DNA of 64,000 bases from Caenorhabditis remanei (lineage: Eukaryota > Nematoda > Chromadorea > Rhabditida > Rhabditidae), in the NCBI RefSeq assembly GCF_010183535.1, contig NC_071331.1, positions 25,110,001-25,174,000 on the forward strand, in the 5' to 3' direction. The position numbers and the translations under genes were made by a program. Shown here in pieces: positions 32,234-44,519 of this stretch (position 1 is its first letter; each line of letters opens with the position of its first letter). The notes beneath the pieces are model-generated. The model saw only the letters and a list, made by a program, of their open reading frames with translations. It did no database searches and had not been told where the DNA came from.

Positions 32234-32246
32234 GTGAACCGACTGG

Positions 32247-35200
32247 TAAGTTAGTAGTTGTTGAGTTTGTATCGGGATCGGTGAATCATCAAGTAGCGTT
32301 GGTTCGCCAATACTCAATTTGGTTCATTCGAAAACGGTACAATTTTAGAGTTGGGTCACTATAAGTTAGTAGTTGTTGAGTTTGTATCGGGATCGGTGAA
32401 TCATCAAGTAGCGTTGGTTCGCCAATACTCAATTTGGTTCATTCGAAAACGGTACAATTTTAGAGTTGGGTTACTATAAGTTAGTAGTTGTTAAGTTTGT
32501 ATCGGGATCGGTGAATCATCAAGTAGCGTTGGTTCGCCAATACTCAATTTGGTTCATTCGAAAACGGTACAATTTTAGAGTTGGGTCACTATAAGTTAGT
32601 AGTTGTTGAGTTTGTATCGGGATCGGTGAATCATCAAGTAGCGTTGGTTCGCCAATACTCAATTTGGTTCATTCGAAAACGGTACAATTCTAGAGTTGGG
32701 TCACTATAAGTTAGTAGTTGTTGAGTTTGTATCGGGATCGGTGAATCATCAAGTAGCGTTGGTTCGCCAATACTCAATTTGGTTCATTCGAAAACGGTAC
32801 AATTTTAGAGTTGGGTCACTATAAGTTAGTAGTTGTTGAGTTTGTATCGGGATCGGTGAATCATCAAGTAGCGTTGGTTCGCCAATACTCAATTTGGTTC
32901 ATTCGAAAACGGTACAATTTTAGAGTTCGGTTACTATAAGTTAGTAGTTGTTGAGTTTGTATCGGGATCGGTGAATCATCAAGTAGCGTTGGTTCGCCAA
33001 TACTCAATTTGGTTCATTCGAAAACGGTACAATTTTAGAGTTCGGTTACTATAAGTTAGTAGTTGTTGAGTTTGTATCGGGATCGGTGAATCATCAAGTA
33101 GCGTTGGTTCGCCAATACTCAATTTGGTTCATTCGAAAACGGTACGATTTTAGAGTTGGGTCACTAAAAGTTAGTAGTTGTTGAGTTTGTATCGGGATCG
33201 GTGAATCATCAAGTAGCGTTGGTTCGCCAATACTCAATTTGGTTCATTCGAAAACGGTACAATTCTAGAGTTGGGTCACTATAAGTTAGTAGTTGTTGAG
33301 TTTGTATCGGGATCGGTGAATCATCAAGTAGCGTTGGTTCGCCAATACTCAATTTGGTTCATTCGAAAACGGTACAATTCTAGAGTTGGGTCACTATAAG
33401 TTAGTAGTTGTTGAGTTTGTATCGGGATCGGTGAATCATCAAGTAGCGTTGGTTCGCCAATACTCAATTTGGTTCATTCGAAAACGGTACAATTTTAGAG
33501 TTGGGTTACTATAAGTAGTAGTTGTTGAGTTTGTATCGGGATCGGTGAATCATCAAGTAGCGTTGGTTCGCCAATACTCAATTTGGTTCATTCGAAAACG
33601 GTACAATTTTAGAGTTGGGTCACTATAAGTTAGTAGTTGTTGAGTTTGTATCGGGATCGGTGAATCATCAAGTAGCGTTGGTTCGCCAATACTCAATTTG
33701 GTTCATTCGAAAACGGTACAATTCTAGAGTTGGGTCACTATAAGTTAGTAGTTGTTGAGTTTGTATCGGGATCGGTGAATCATCAAGTAGCGTTGGTTCG
33801 CCAATACTCAATTTGGTTCATTCGAAAACGGTACAATTTTAGAGTTGGGTTACTATAAGTAGTAGTTGTTGAGTTTGTATCGGGATCGGTGAATCATCAA
33901 GTAGCGTTGGTTCGCCAATACTCAATTTGGTTCATTCGAAAACGGTACAATTTTAGAGTTGGGTCACTATAAGTTAGTAGTTGTTGAGTTTGTATCGGGA
34001 TCGGTGAATCATCAAGTAGCGTTGGTTCGCCAATACTCAATTTGGTTCATTCGAAAACGGTACGATTTTAGAGTTGGGTCACTAAAAGTTAGTAGTTGTT
34101 GAGTTTGTATCGGGATCGGTGAATCATCAAGTAGCGTTGGTTCGCCAATACTCAATTTGGTTCATTCGAAAACGGTACAATTCTAGAGTTGGGTCACTAT
34201 AAGTTAGTAGTTGTTGAGTTTGTATCGGGATCGGTGAATCATCAAGTAGCGTCGGTTCGCCAATACTCAATTTGGTTCATTCGAAAACGGTACGATTTTA
34301 GAGTTGGGTCACTATAAGTTAGTAGTTGTTGAGTTTGTATCGGGATCGGTGAATCATCAAGTAGCGTTGGTTCGCCAATACTCAATTTGGTTCATTCGAA
34401 AACGGTACAATTCTAGAGTTGGGTCACTATAAGTTAGTAGTTGTTGAGTTTGTATCGGGATCGGTGAATCATCAAGTAGCGTTGGTTCGCCAATACTCAA
34501 TTTGGTTCATTCGAAAACGGTACGATTTTAGAGTTGGGTCACTATAAGTTAGTAGTTGTTGAGTTTGTATCGGGATCGGTGAATCATCAAGTAGCGTTGG
34601 TTCGCCAATACTCAATTTGGTTCATTCGAAAACGGTACGATTTTAGAGTTCGGTTACTATAAGTTAGTAGTTGTTGAGTTTGTATCGGGATCGGTGAATC
34701 ATCAAGTAGCGTTGGTTCGCCAATACTCAATTTGGTTCATTCGAAAACGGTACAATTTTAGAGTTGGGTCACTATAAGTTAGTAGTTGTTGAGTTTGTAT
34801 CGGGATCGGTGAATCATCAAGTAGCGTCGGTTCGCCAATACTCAATTTGGTTCATTCGAAAACGGTACGATTTTAGAGTTGGGTCACTATAAGTTAGTAG
34901 TTGTTGAGTTTGTATCGGGATCGGTGAATCATCAAGTAGCGTTGGTTCGCCAATACTCAATTTGGTTCATTCGAAAACGGTACAATTCTAGAGTTGGGTC
35001 ACTATAAGTTAGTAGTTGTTGAGTTTGTATCGGGATCGGTGAATCATCAAGTAGCGTTGGTTCGCCAATACTCAATTTGGTTCATTCGAAAACGGTACGA
35101 TTTTAGAGTTGGGTCACTATAAGTTAGTAGTTGTTGAGTTTGTATCGGGATCGGTGAATCATCAAGTAGCGTTGGTTCGCCAATACTCAATTTGGTTCAT

Positions 35201-37207
35201 TCGAAAACGGTACAATTTTAGAGTTCGGTTACTATAAGTTAGTAGTTGTTGAGTTTGTATCGGGATCGGTGAATCATCAAGTAGCGTTGGTTCGCCAATA
35301 CTCAATTTGGTTCATTCGAAAACGGTACAATTTTAGAGTTCGGTTACTATAAGTTAGTAGTTGTTGAGTTTGTATCGGGATCGGTGAATCATCAAGTAGC
35401 GTTGGTTCGCCAATACTCAATTTGGTTCATTCGAAAACGGTACAATTCTAGAGTTGGGTTACTATAAGTTAGTAGTTGTTGAGTTTGTATCGGGATCGGT
35501 GAATCATCAAGTAGCGTTGGTTCGCCAATACTCAATTTGGTTCATTCGAAAACGGTACAATTTTAGAGTTCGGTTACTATAAGTTAGTAGTTGTTGAGTT
35601 TGTATCGGGATCGGTGAATCATCAAGTAGCGTTGGTTCGCCAATACTCAATTTGGTTCATTCGAAAACGGTACAATTTTAGAGTTCGGTTACTATAAGTT
35701 AGTAGTTGTTGAGTTTGTATCGGGATCGGTGAATCATCAAGTAGCGTTGGTTCGCCAATACTCAATTTGGTTCATTCGAAAACGGTACAATTCTAGAGTT
35801 GGGTCACTATAAGTTAGTAGTTGTTGAGTTTGTATCGGGATCGGTGAATCATCAAGTAGCGTTGGTTCGCCAATACTCAATTTGGTTCATTCGAAAACGG
35901 TACAATTTTAGAGTTCGGTTACTATAAGTTAGTAGTTGTTGAGTTTGTATCGGGATCGGTGAATCATCAAGTAGCGTTGGTTCGCCAATACTCAATTTGG
36001 TTCATTCGAAAACGGTACAATTTTAGAGTTGGGTCACTATAAGTTAGTAGTTGTTGAGTTTGTATCGGGATCGGTGAATCATCAAGTAGCGTTGGTTCGC
36101 CAATACTCAATTTGGTTCATTCGAAAACGGTACAATTCTAGAGTTGGGTCACTATAAGTTAGTAGTTGTTGAGTTTGTATCGGGATCGGTGAATCATCAA
36201 GTAGCGTTGGTTCGCCAATACTCAATTTGGTTCATTCGAAAACGGTACAATTCTAGAGTTGGGTCACTATAAGTTAGTAGTTGTTGAGTTTGTATCGGGA
36301 TCGGTGAATCATCAAGTAGCGTTGGTTCGCCAATACTCAATTTGGTTCATTCGAAAACGGTACGATTTTAGAGTTGGGTCACTAAAAGTTAGTAGTTGTT
36401 GAGTTTGTATCGGGATCGGTGAATCATCAAGTAGCGTTGGTTCGCCAATACTCAATTTGGTTCATTCGAAAACGGTACAATTCTAGAGTTGGGTCACTAT
36501 AAGTTAGTAGTTGTTGAGTTTGTATCGGGATCGGTGAATCATCAAGTAGCGTTGGTTCGCCAATACTCAATTTGGTTCATTCGAAAACGGTACAATTCTA
36601 GAGTTGGGTCACTAAAAGTTAGTAGTTGTTGAGTTTGTATCGGGATCGGTGAATCATCAAGTAGCGTTGGTTCGCCAATACTCAATTTGGTTCATTCGAA
36701 AACGGTACGATTTTAGAGTTGGGTCACTAAAAGTTAGTAGTTGTTGAGTTTGTATCGGGATCGGTGAATCATCAAGTAGCGTTGGTTCGCCAATACTCAA
36801 TTTGGTTCATTCGAAAACGGTACGATTTTAGAGTTGGGTCACTAAAAGTTAGTAGTTGTTGAGTTTGTATCGGGATCGGTGAATCATCAAGTAGCGTTGG
36901 TTCGCCAATACTCAATTTGGTTCATTCGAAAACGGTACGATTTTAGAGTTGGGTCACTAAAAGTTAGTAGTTGTTGAGTTTGTATCGGGATCGGTGAATC
37001 ATCAAGTAGCGTTGGTTCGCCAATACTCAATTTGGTTCATTCGAAAACGGTACAATTCTAGAGTTGGGTCACTAAAAGTTAGTAGTTGTTGAGTTTGTAT
37101 CGGGATCGGTGAATCATCAAGTAGCGTTGGTTCGCCAATACTCAATTTGGTTCATTCGAAAACGGTACAATTCTAGAGTTGGGTCACTATAAGTTAGTAG
37201 TTGTTGA
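32247..37207 (+). repeat. Satellite array, right block of 115-bp monomers
   Basis: About 43 head-to-tail copies of the short monomer, very uniform. Local variants differ at a few positions (caattct/caatttt/cgatttt before agagtt; tcactata/ttactata/tcactaaa). Variants cluster; for example, cgatttt...actaaaag dominates 36360-37080, as expected from local gene conversion or unequal exchange. No ORF longer than a fraction of a monomer is conserved. The array stops mid-monomer at about 37207. Confidence 0.95.
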
Positions 37208-37790
37208 CTTTGTCATATCGCGATGATTATCTTCATACGGTGATACTGACTCGACTTCTTTGAAGTTAGTACGTGATCCGAAATACACAAGTTATGAGCG
37301 ATAGACACGGAAAACAGTTAGAAGCGTCTTATTGCGGTTGTCCGCCGATTTTATTGTCTGGATTTTCCGTGTTGATTGGAGGATCGTACGAGAAAAAAAC
37401 GGGTACATGATGATAGCCAACAAGCTGCGAGGCACGACAACATCAAGCAAACGGTCGATGCGAGCGGTCTTCGAGCAAATGGAGTCCAAATTCCTGCGAA
37501 AATCGAAAATCTCAACTTTTCCGGAGAAAAGGGGATACATTAGTCCATCGCTGATTTCTCGGGAATTTCTGCCGAATTACTCGCAAAAAGGCCGATAAAT
37601 CGGGGTTTTCAGAGACTCTGGCACTATTTTCGAGGTATTCGGTTGTTGTATCGCGAAAAAAATCGCAAGGAAATTCGCACAATTAAGGTTTTCCCACCAC
37701 GCAAAAACATTACTAAAGCCAAAAACTATTATCGTTCCCAACCTTACCCATCCGGATGGATCGCCTGCACCCACAGATTCCTGTTCTCTA
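37208..37790 (+). other. Unassigned DNA between satellite and LINE
   Basis: An 88-codon open frame (37332-37598) and a following basic frame have no recognised domain. The sequence after 37740 starts to resemble the upstream part of the LINE reverse transcriptase, so this stretch may be its decayed 5' part. Confidence 0.35.
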
Positions 37791-39411
37791 ACACCCGACG
37801 AAGTCCCCTTCATGTTTGTAAAGGTTATCGCTCCTCTAATAAGTAGTCAAATAGCTCAAATCTGTAACGCGTTCATGATGTCAGGGGAAATACCGGATTG
37901 CTGAAAGTTATGCCGCTAAATAAGATAGCCAAACCATGGGCTCTCACCGATTTCAGACCCATTAGCATCACATCTAACATATGTAGGGTGTTCGAAAGAT
38001 GCCTACTGCGATAAATTCATAGTCATCTTAGCGATATCCAATTCTGGAACAGTTCCCAGCACGGATTTCTGCCTAGGAAATCTACAACAACATGTATGTT
38101 AGAACCAATGAATGAATGGACTGAGGCAATTGACAAGGGACACCAAGTAGATCTAATCTATTTTGATTTCGCCAAAGCTTTCGATCGAGTCCCTCATTGC
38201 CAGCTGCTTGATAAACTCCAAGAACTGAAGTTTAATAAGAATTTAGTCTCGTGGATAAGTGAATTTTTGAAAAATTGAGTTTTTAAGGTAAAAGTGGGGT
38301 TCTTCGTTTTCTAGCAAAAGAACAGCGATCTGTGGGGTTCCGCAGGGGTCCGTGATCTCGCCAGCGCTGTTTGGTATCTTTGTGAACACTATTCCGAGTG
38401 CTCTTTCACAAAATGCTCGCTGTAAGCAATTCGCTTTTTTTCTTTATCTGAAACTGTACGCGATTCTGCCAAAAGACGCCGTCGCTAGCCCTCTCCCCGC
38501 AGCCATCGAGGCCATCATCAAATGATCAAAAGACCATCGGCTAGCTCTCAATAAAGAAAGAACTTCCTGTATAACCCTGGGTACCAAACCAAAAATATTT
38601 GACTATAGCATAGATGGTTCATTAGTCCGACGTGAGGAAATTATATGAATAATGCAAAGTGTGTTCTAACACAAATCTTCAACCAGAAATCTAGCGACAA
38701 CCCCAGACTACTTATTCTATTATATAAAACGTTTGTACTCCCCATTCTAGAGTATGATACAGTAGTGACCAACCCGCTGAAGAAAAGTGACATACGATCA
38801 ATTGAGTCAGTTCAGAACTCTTTTACCAGAAGAATTCAAAGCAGGGAGTTAGGAAAATATATTAGTATTGATGATCCCGACTATAAAACTGCATTAAAAC
38901 GCAACGAAATGTTCGGCCTCTCTTCCCTCGTATCGCAAAGAACTCTGATAGACCATAAATTCGTCTCCAAAATGCTAGTCGGGAAAGTTGATATAGACAC
39001 AAGCAAATTTTTCCAGCTAGACACAAACTAAGACCCGAACCCAAACAAAGTTCATCTGGACGAAGTGCAAAACTAGGCTAAGGAGGCATTTTTTCACAAA
39101 TCGCGCGTTAACAACAATTATCAAAAAGGGCACACATAACATTAATAGTACACACAAATAAGACACAGGTGGTTTCTGATTGGTTCCATTATTCCGGTCT
39201 ATTCCACGTATTCACTAATATACATGTATGTATCATAAATCTCATTTTTATAAGGTCTAATATAACGTCACCCACATCTCATCTATTGTAAACTCGTTAC
39301 TATCGTACCACATCTACTCTAATTATTCTGAACTACACTCGGTTGTATTTGATTTAATTCTCACTTTCACGATTCTTTAATCGTATTTCAAAATAAAATA
39401 AAATAAATAAA
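37790..39411 (+). pseudogene. LINE (non-LTR retrotransposon) reverse transcriptase remnant
   Basis: Pieces of a reverse transcriptase appear in order but in shifting frames with stops: LTDFRPISITS (about 37948), IYFDFAKAFDRVPH (about 38155), GVPQGSVISP (about 38335), and a C-terminal thumb/connection part (38645-39031, LYKTFVLPILEY). The catalytic YADD region reads FFLYLK, so it is mutated. The copy ends in an A-rich AAATA tail at 39388-39411. The layout fits CR1/Jockey-like LINEs. It is certainly non-functional. Confidence 0.8.
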
Positions 39412-41645
39412 TCTGGCCGCACATGTAGTGATTGCTGCGATAGCAAGATTTGTAAATGGTGATGTCTTGAGAAAGTCTTTCTTGGGTCTTTTTGAGATGA
39501 AATGCTTGTGTTCACCATAAGGAAGCATTCCTGTTAGTTCAAAGTTAGGGTCGTTGAACAAATTGGTCATTGCAAGTCCATCACTGTTGTAAACGAGTCT
39601 TGTCTCAACCTTCATTGGGTTTCGTGCAAATTTTCCTGGAAAAAGAACAAAATTAAATGATAATAGATCTCTACTTACGCCAGGTGGAGTTGAGGAATAT
39701 TTTGCACAGGCTTCGCAGTGTTTTGTTCTTCATGGTCTTCAAGGGATCCAGTTTGACTCCATCCATCTCCCATGTTCTTGCGATGTATGCTTTCTTTTCC
39801 TCATCTGTCATATTTTCCTTTGGCCACCCACTACTTTCGTCTTTCAATTTCAATAGTGGTTTGATGTAATGTAATCGGCGAAAAACCCTCCTTTGACCCA
39901 AGCCTCTTCTGCCCAATGCCAGATTTCATGATACTTGAGCACCTTGTACCCTTTAGAAATGGTCTTGTTCAGCTCATCTGTGCACCATACTCCAGTCAAA
40001 AATCTTTCAGAGACCTTCGTATGTATACACTTCCCTTCAATGTTCTGATCAGTCGCACAAGTTCTACAAAGAACAAACATTAGCTTCTTCATTATTTTCT
40101 GAGGTAAATATCCCATAGCTGCGTCTTGTGTGGGCCCACAATTCCTAATTGCAAGAATGAAAATATTAATAAAAATTTAGGAGTGTGTCTTCAAGTGCAA
40201 CTGCCATTGATCGAAATGCCTGTGTTCTTTCTCCATACAATGTTACGCGTGGTTTGAGTCTTTGATCGTACTTGTTCTGAAGAAAACTTTATGATTGGCC
40301 TATTAGTTTGAAACTTACTAGTTCAAAAGATTTTTGCATCTCTCTATCTTTTTCCACCTCTTCGTATACTTCACATTCCCAAAAAGAATTTAGATTGAAT
40401 CACTCATATAGAATATCTTTTTCTCTCTTCATTGTTTCCTTATACAAACCTTCCATTGTCTTGTCGGGTCTCATTGGAAATTTCTTGTCACGATCCGGGT
40501 AACACGTTGGGCACCCGTGCCATACACATCCATAAATCTGAAAAAATTACATGAACATCGATACTATTTGAAACAGTTTAGAGAAAAAGGTTTCCTTCAT
40601 TTAACTTGTTGTGAGGGTCAGTCTTCCTTGGGGTCTGTGAGTGTGTATGTGTAAATGGAATGGGTTTGTCTCAAAAATGAAAAAAAACCTCAAAAACGTC
40701 CTTGTGGCCTCATTGAAAGCATCAGCAAAGTAAGAAGATCCATTTGCTTCGATTTTGACTTCTCCTCCACGTAATTTGTACTTCATATGTAGTGTTGGAT
40801 CTTTTTTCTCGAGCCATTGAATATATTTTAACGCTAACATTGAATTGTTTCCAACTCCATAGCCATTCTCGGGAATATATCCGACATCTCCCTTTTTGAT
40901 GTATTCGTGTTTCAATACAAACATAACATAGGAAGCTATAGTACATCCATTGACTATTGGATTCCAACCATTAAAAGTTGATTCACACATCTGTAAAAAA
41001 GCAAAATTCCAACAGGTTCAAACTATTTACTTACCTCTATGAAAGACATCAATGTTAACGTGAGAATACGAACATCAGATTGGCAATACTTTAGCAGCTT
41101 ATCATGTAACTTGAATCCATCATGGCACCACTTTCCATACCAGTCATCAAATTCTTTCTTTGTAGAAGGTGCCATGAACTGTGGGCTATAGTACATCTAC
41201 GCTGGCAACGTTTTAACTCTTTATCATAATTGTCCGAATCATTATAGAGATGGGGAAAAAAGCCATTTGCCTCCCCCTCCAGACCAATAACCCCTGGCAT
41301 CTTGGTTAGTCCCATTTGCACGTATTGGAAAGAATCACGAAAATGCAGTTTCCTTTTCTCATAGTCAAACTCTGCCGTAATGATTGTCATTCCATTCAAT
41401 ACAATTTTTGGTTCTTTTGCTTTTCTGCCTCCTTGTCTGTCAAGCTCTCCTAACAACATAACATGGTCATACCTGAAAATATCTTGGAAGTTGGAAATTC
41501 TTCATTACTGAATTAAACCTTCCACCATTGTGTGCTAGCCCGTGGATTATGTAGCAAGAAATCTGCAAAACTGGCTAACGAAGAATCGTGTTTATTATTT
41601 TTGAATGATGGAAAATTAGCTGTAGGTCCATAGTTGCACACATAA
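39412..41645 (-). pseudogene. Polinton/Maverick-type DNA polymerase B fragment
   Basis: Read on the minus strand from 41645 down, frames give HNGGRFNS, then LHFRDSFQYVQMGLTKMPG with FFPHLYN (exonuclease part, 41459-41091), TIASYVMFVLKHEY and GYIPENGYG (40990-40601), LPQKIMKKLMFVLCRTC with ERFLTGVW (40116-39850), and LRSLCKIFLNSTW (about 39720). This order matches protein-primed family B polymerases of Polintons/Mavericks and related linear elements. Short introns may separate the pieces, but stops and shifts are also present. Both ends abut LINE sequence, so the gene is truncated at its N-terminus and cut at its C-terminus. Confidence 0.7.
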
Positions 41646-42360
41646 TTGGCATTAGCCTTTTTGTTGAACCTGATCAAATTTCGTGCTCACATTAATCTTA
41701 CCGTGGCTTTAGCCCGTCTTCGTTCCACCCCGATCTTAAAATCTTTCAAGTCTAGCAACCCTGCTTTCTACTCCTTCCTATTCAAAACTTATGTGCTTCC
41801 TATCCATTGTTCTGTTATTTTCAGCCTGTCCCCCTCATCTCGTCTCTCTAGACTTCTGGAATTCACCCTCAGAGTATTCTCTAGAAAAACTCTCTAGCGT
41901 TGCAACATCTCGTGTTCTTTCTACGCGCATCGCTTGGAACTCCTCTCTGTGCACTCTATTAGACACCGTAGACTCAGAGCTCAATTACTCCTTCTGTACG
42001 AATTCATTGCTGGCGCATCTCACTTTCCCTTCTGTTATGCCTATGTCAGACTGTCAAATTCTCCCAGAACACCCATGACTCTTATCTATCTCCCCACCTG
42101 TCTGATAATTTTTTCTCCTTTACTATTCCGTATTGGAATGTCATTACCTAAAATGTCAATTCTTTTCTTTTCCCTTCACAATGTATTACTTTACTCGATT
42201 CCTCAATCACTCTAATTTTTTCTTTCATTTCTCCTTATAACTGTACATATTCACAGTTTTTTTCTTTTCCCTGTCCCTGTCTCCTATTGCCTTGTTCGTT
42301 TTCCCCTTTTTTTCTCATTCATATAACACGGTTTCCCCGTTTTTATCAATTTCACTTGAA
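41646..42360 (+). pseudogene. 5'-truncated LINE: reverse transcriptase end and 3' UTR
   Basis: Broken frames read FYSFLFKTYVLPI, then SSRLSRLLE, then RRLRAQLLLLYEFIAG, typical of the C-terminal part of LINE ORFs. The 3' UTR (ctttcatttctccttataac to ttccccgtttttatc) is shared with 27225-27380. The element lies between two opposed polymerase-B fragments. Confidence 0.7.
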
Positions 42361-42419
42361 AAGTTTCGAAACTTGTATGATGTCACTCCAAGATTCCAGC
42401 AAGGTCAACATGATTGACA

Positions 42420-42800
42420 TATTGTCCCCTTTTCAAAGTTTCCATTAAAAACCAGAATGAAACATTATGTCAAATTAATTAAGAAATACGGTGAAAAAAC
42501 AAACTATTCACAAATTTTAAGGACCCTTAAAGAAACGAGAGCAAAAAAACCGCAGCTCGCTAGACTGACAAATGACACAAATGAGCTTTTTCCTCCAAGA
42601 TATTTTCAGGTATGACCATGTTATGTTGTTAGGAGAGCTTGACAGACAAGGAGGCACAAAAGCAAAAGAACCTATTATATTCTATATGAGTATATGAAAT
42701 TCTGTTTGGGAATGTGAAATATACGAAGAGGTGGAAAAAGATAGAGAGATGCAAAAATCTTTTGAACTAGTAAATTTCAAACTAATAGGCCAATCATAAA
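42420..42800 (+). pseudogene. Second, internally deleted polymerase-B fragment
   Basis: The plus strand reads KKYGEKTNYSQIL, then RYFQ, YDHVMLLGELDRQGG and KAKEP, matching the minus-strand fragment at about 41500-41380. It then jumps to a segment (about 42700-42790) that matches the reverse complement of about 40275-40390. About 1 kb of gene between these points is missing. It extends further N-terminally than the minus-strand copy. Confidence 0.6.
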
Positions 42801-43370
42801 GTTTAGAGTGACATTCCCAGACTAGCTTAACAATTAAAACTTAAAGGTATGCACATTTTCCCCATTTTTTAAATATTTTCATTTTACAATTAGGAATTGT
42901 GTTTTGTGAAGTTAAACAATCAATATTGTGAGACTATTTGGAAGGCCTTGTCACAGTCACAAAGTTAACCGTTTTCAACTTAAAACTGCAAGTGTCGCTG
43001 GAAGCATGAAAGATAGGATGATTGTTATTCAGAACAATGGAGGAGAGACCAGTTATTGTATTGCGCATTGTTTTTTGTGTGTTTTTGGACAATCAACAAT
43101 GTTTTGGAGCTCTTTTATACTAGTCAAATGCGTGAAAAATTGAAAAAAATCGAGGGTGTCTTAACATTTTTGGGATGGCCAAAAAGTGTTTTTTTGAGGT
43201 CACGTGCTCAGAAATAGGTTTTTGTCTGGAAATTTGTTTCTAGGGGGTTTCAAAAATCCTGAATCGAACTGCATTCACAGGTTTTTCAGATCACATCCTA
43301 TTTTCTCGGAACCTTCATTGTAAGGGGGTGTCTTAACATTATTGGACGCACTGTACATATATGTAATAGT
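42801..43370. other. Accessory DNA, nothing identified
   Basis: AT-rich sequence with a 71-codon frame lacking any domain. The phrase ggggtgtcttaacatt occurs twice (about 43154 and 43327), which hints at another old repeat. Confidence 0.3.
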
Positions 43371-43373
43371 CAA

Positions 43374-43702
43374 TGTTTTGCCTCACAACATAATATCTCG
43401 TGGTAAAATTATCAAGAGGGTGGTTCAACTGCGGTTAATTTACCCTTATGGCCACCTAGGTCAGGTCATGTACTCGATGTACGTTCCCTTCTAATATGAT
43501 TCATAGGCTTTTAGTCTTGAATCATTCTTTCTATCTGTTTTAATTGAATTCTTTCACCCACACAGTTTCTGTCTGACTCCGCCTCTGCCCAGTATAAAAT
43601 CAGAGGCGAAAGCTTATCTTTTATCTTTTAATAAAGGTTTAATTACCCAAGTTTGAGAATTCGTTAGTGTTATATCCCGGCTTGGTACCACACTACAACA
43701 TC
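43374..43702 (+). mobile_element. Possible solo LTR
   Basis: The segment starts TGTTTTGCCTCACAAC and ends CACTACAACA (TG...CA). It holds a TATA-like box (cagtataaaatcagagg at about 43591) and, 40 bases on, AATAAAG, a spacing typical of an LTR promoter and poly(A) signal. No target duplication was verified. DNA from 43703 to 44068 has no feature I recognise. Confidence 0.35.
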
Positions 43703-44068
43703 TCCCACATCGTTCACTCCGAATTCGGACCCACTCTGCAATTCGAACAATACGTGACAATCTCTGTCACTTCTCACCATCTCCAGCTAAACCAGCCTGG
43801 TTTAGCATCCATCTTCAACACCAGCTGAAATAGTTCCACTGTCTTCAGCCCACATCTTCATCCCACAGTCCGTCTCTCCAGTAGTCACCAGGTAGCCCAG
43901 TACCCCGTGCATAGGTCACCTGGAGCATCTTCGACACATTTTTGAGCTCGTTTTGCTCATGCTCTGGTCTGGTCTCTGTCCAGCCTGAGAACTCATGCCA
44001 GACGCTTATACGGTCATTCACAAAGTCAGAGGATAAATTTATCACCATGGGGGTAAATTTCACCTACC

Positions 44069-44519
44069 TACAGTACCGCCCAAAAGGTTATCAACTTTGG
44101 CTGTTTTCAGTTGAAAATGTCCAACTTTGAGAGTGTGTCATGATAATACAGATTTTCCCACAAAGAAAATTTTGTATAAACTATACAGAACAAAGATAGA
44201 TCTTCATTTTTGTAGTTGACAACTTTTTTGTACAAGCACTCTCTGGCAAGTTACGTATCAACAAAGTAATTTCTCCCTCAAATCGACAAATTTCAGTGCA
44301 GAATGGTGCTATCTTTGAGCTGTCGTCTTAAAATGATCATAACTCTCTAGGGAGTGCTCGTACAAAAAAGTTGTCGACTACAAAATTAAAGATCTACCTT
44401 TGTTCTGTATGGTTTATACAACATTTTCTTTGTGGGAGAATCAGTCATGACACACACTCAAAGTAGGCCATTTTCAACTAAAAACAGCCAAAGTTGATAA
44501 CCTTTTGGGCGGTACTGTA
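44069..44519. mobile_element. Foldback MITE with TA target site, copy 3
   Basis: TA-CAGTACCGCCCAAAAGG at the left and CCTTTTGGGCGGTACTG-TA at the right. It is nearly fully palindromic and shares internal phrases with copies 1 and 2. The arms look less diverged from each other than those of copy 1. DNA from 44520 to 44934 shows only two AATAAA-like sites and GC-richer stretches, unassigned. Confidence 0.75.

Larger units (their letters stand above)
30113..32246 (+). mobile_element. Helitron-like element inserted in satellite
   Basis: The satellite phrase gggttactataagttagtag is split between A (30112) and T (32247). The inserted DNA begins TC (TCTTTACTATTAACAAACAC) and ends CTGG (a CTRR end). 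A perfect hairpin (GTCGCC-GTTA-GGCGAC) ends 13 bases before the end. A/T insertion, TC start, CTRR end and terminal hairpin are the Helitron hallmarks. No Rep or helicase domain is visible in its 2,134 bp, so it is non-autonomous. Inside are two diverged copies of a coding-like segment (about 30935-31040 and 31390-31495), a LINE-like C-terminus and an AG microsatellite. Confidence 0.8.

Noticed and set aside
32247..32300. Target-site duplication of the insertion in the satellite
   Set aside because: A single T could be called duplicated, but the A/T junction with TC...CTRR ends explains the borders without any duplication.
28639..37207. Regular repeats that could suggest a CRISPR array
   Set aside because: Monomers are 115-131 bp, contiguous, with no unique spacers, in a eukaryotic genome. 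This is satellite DNA.
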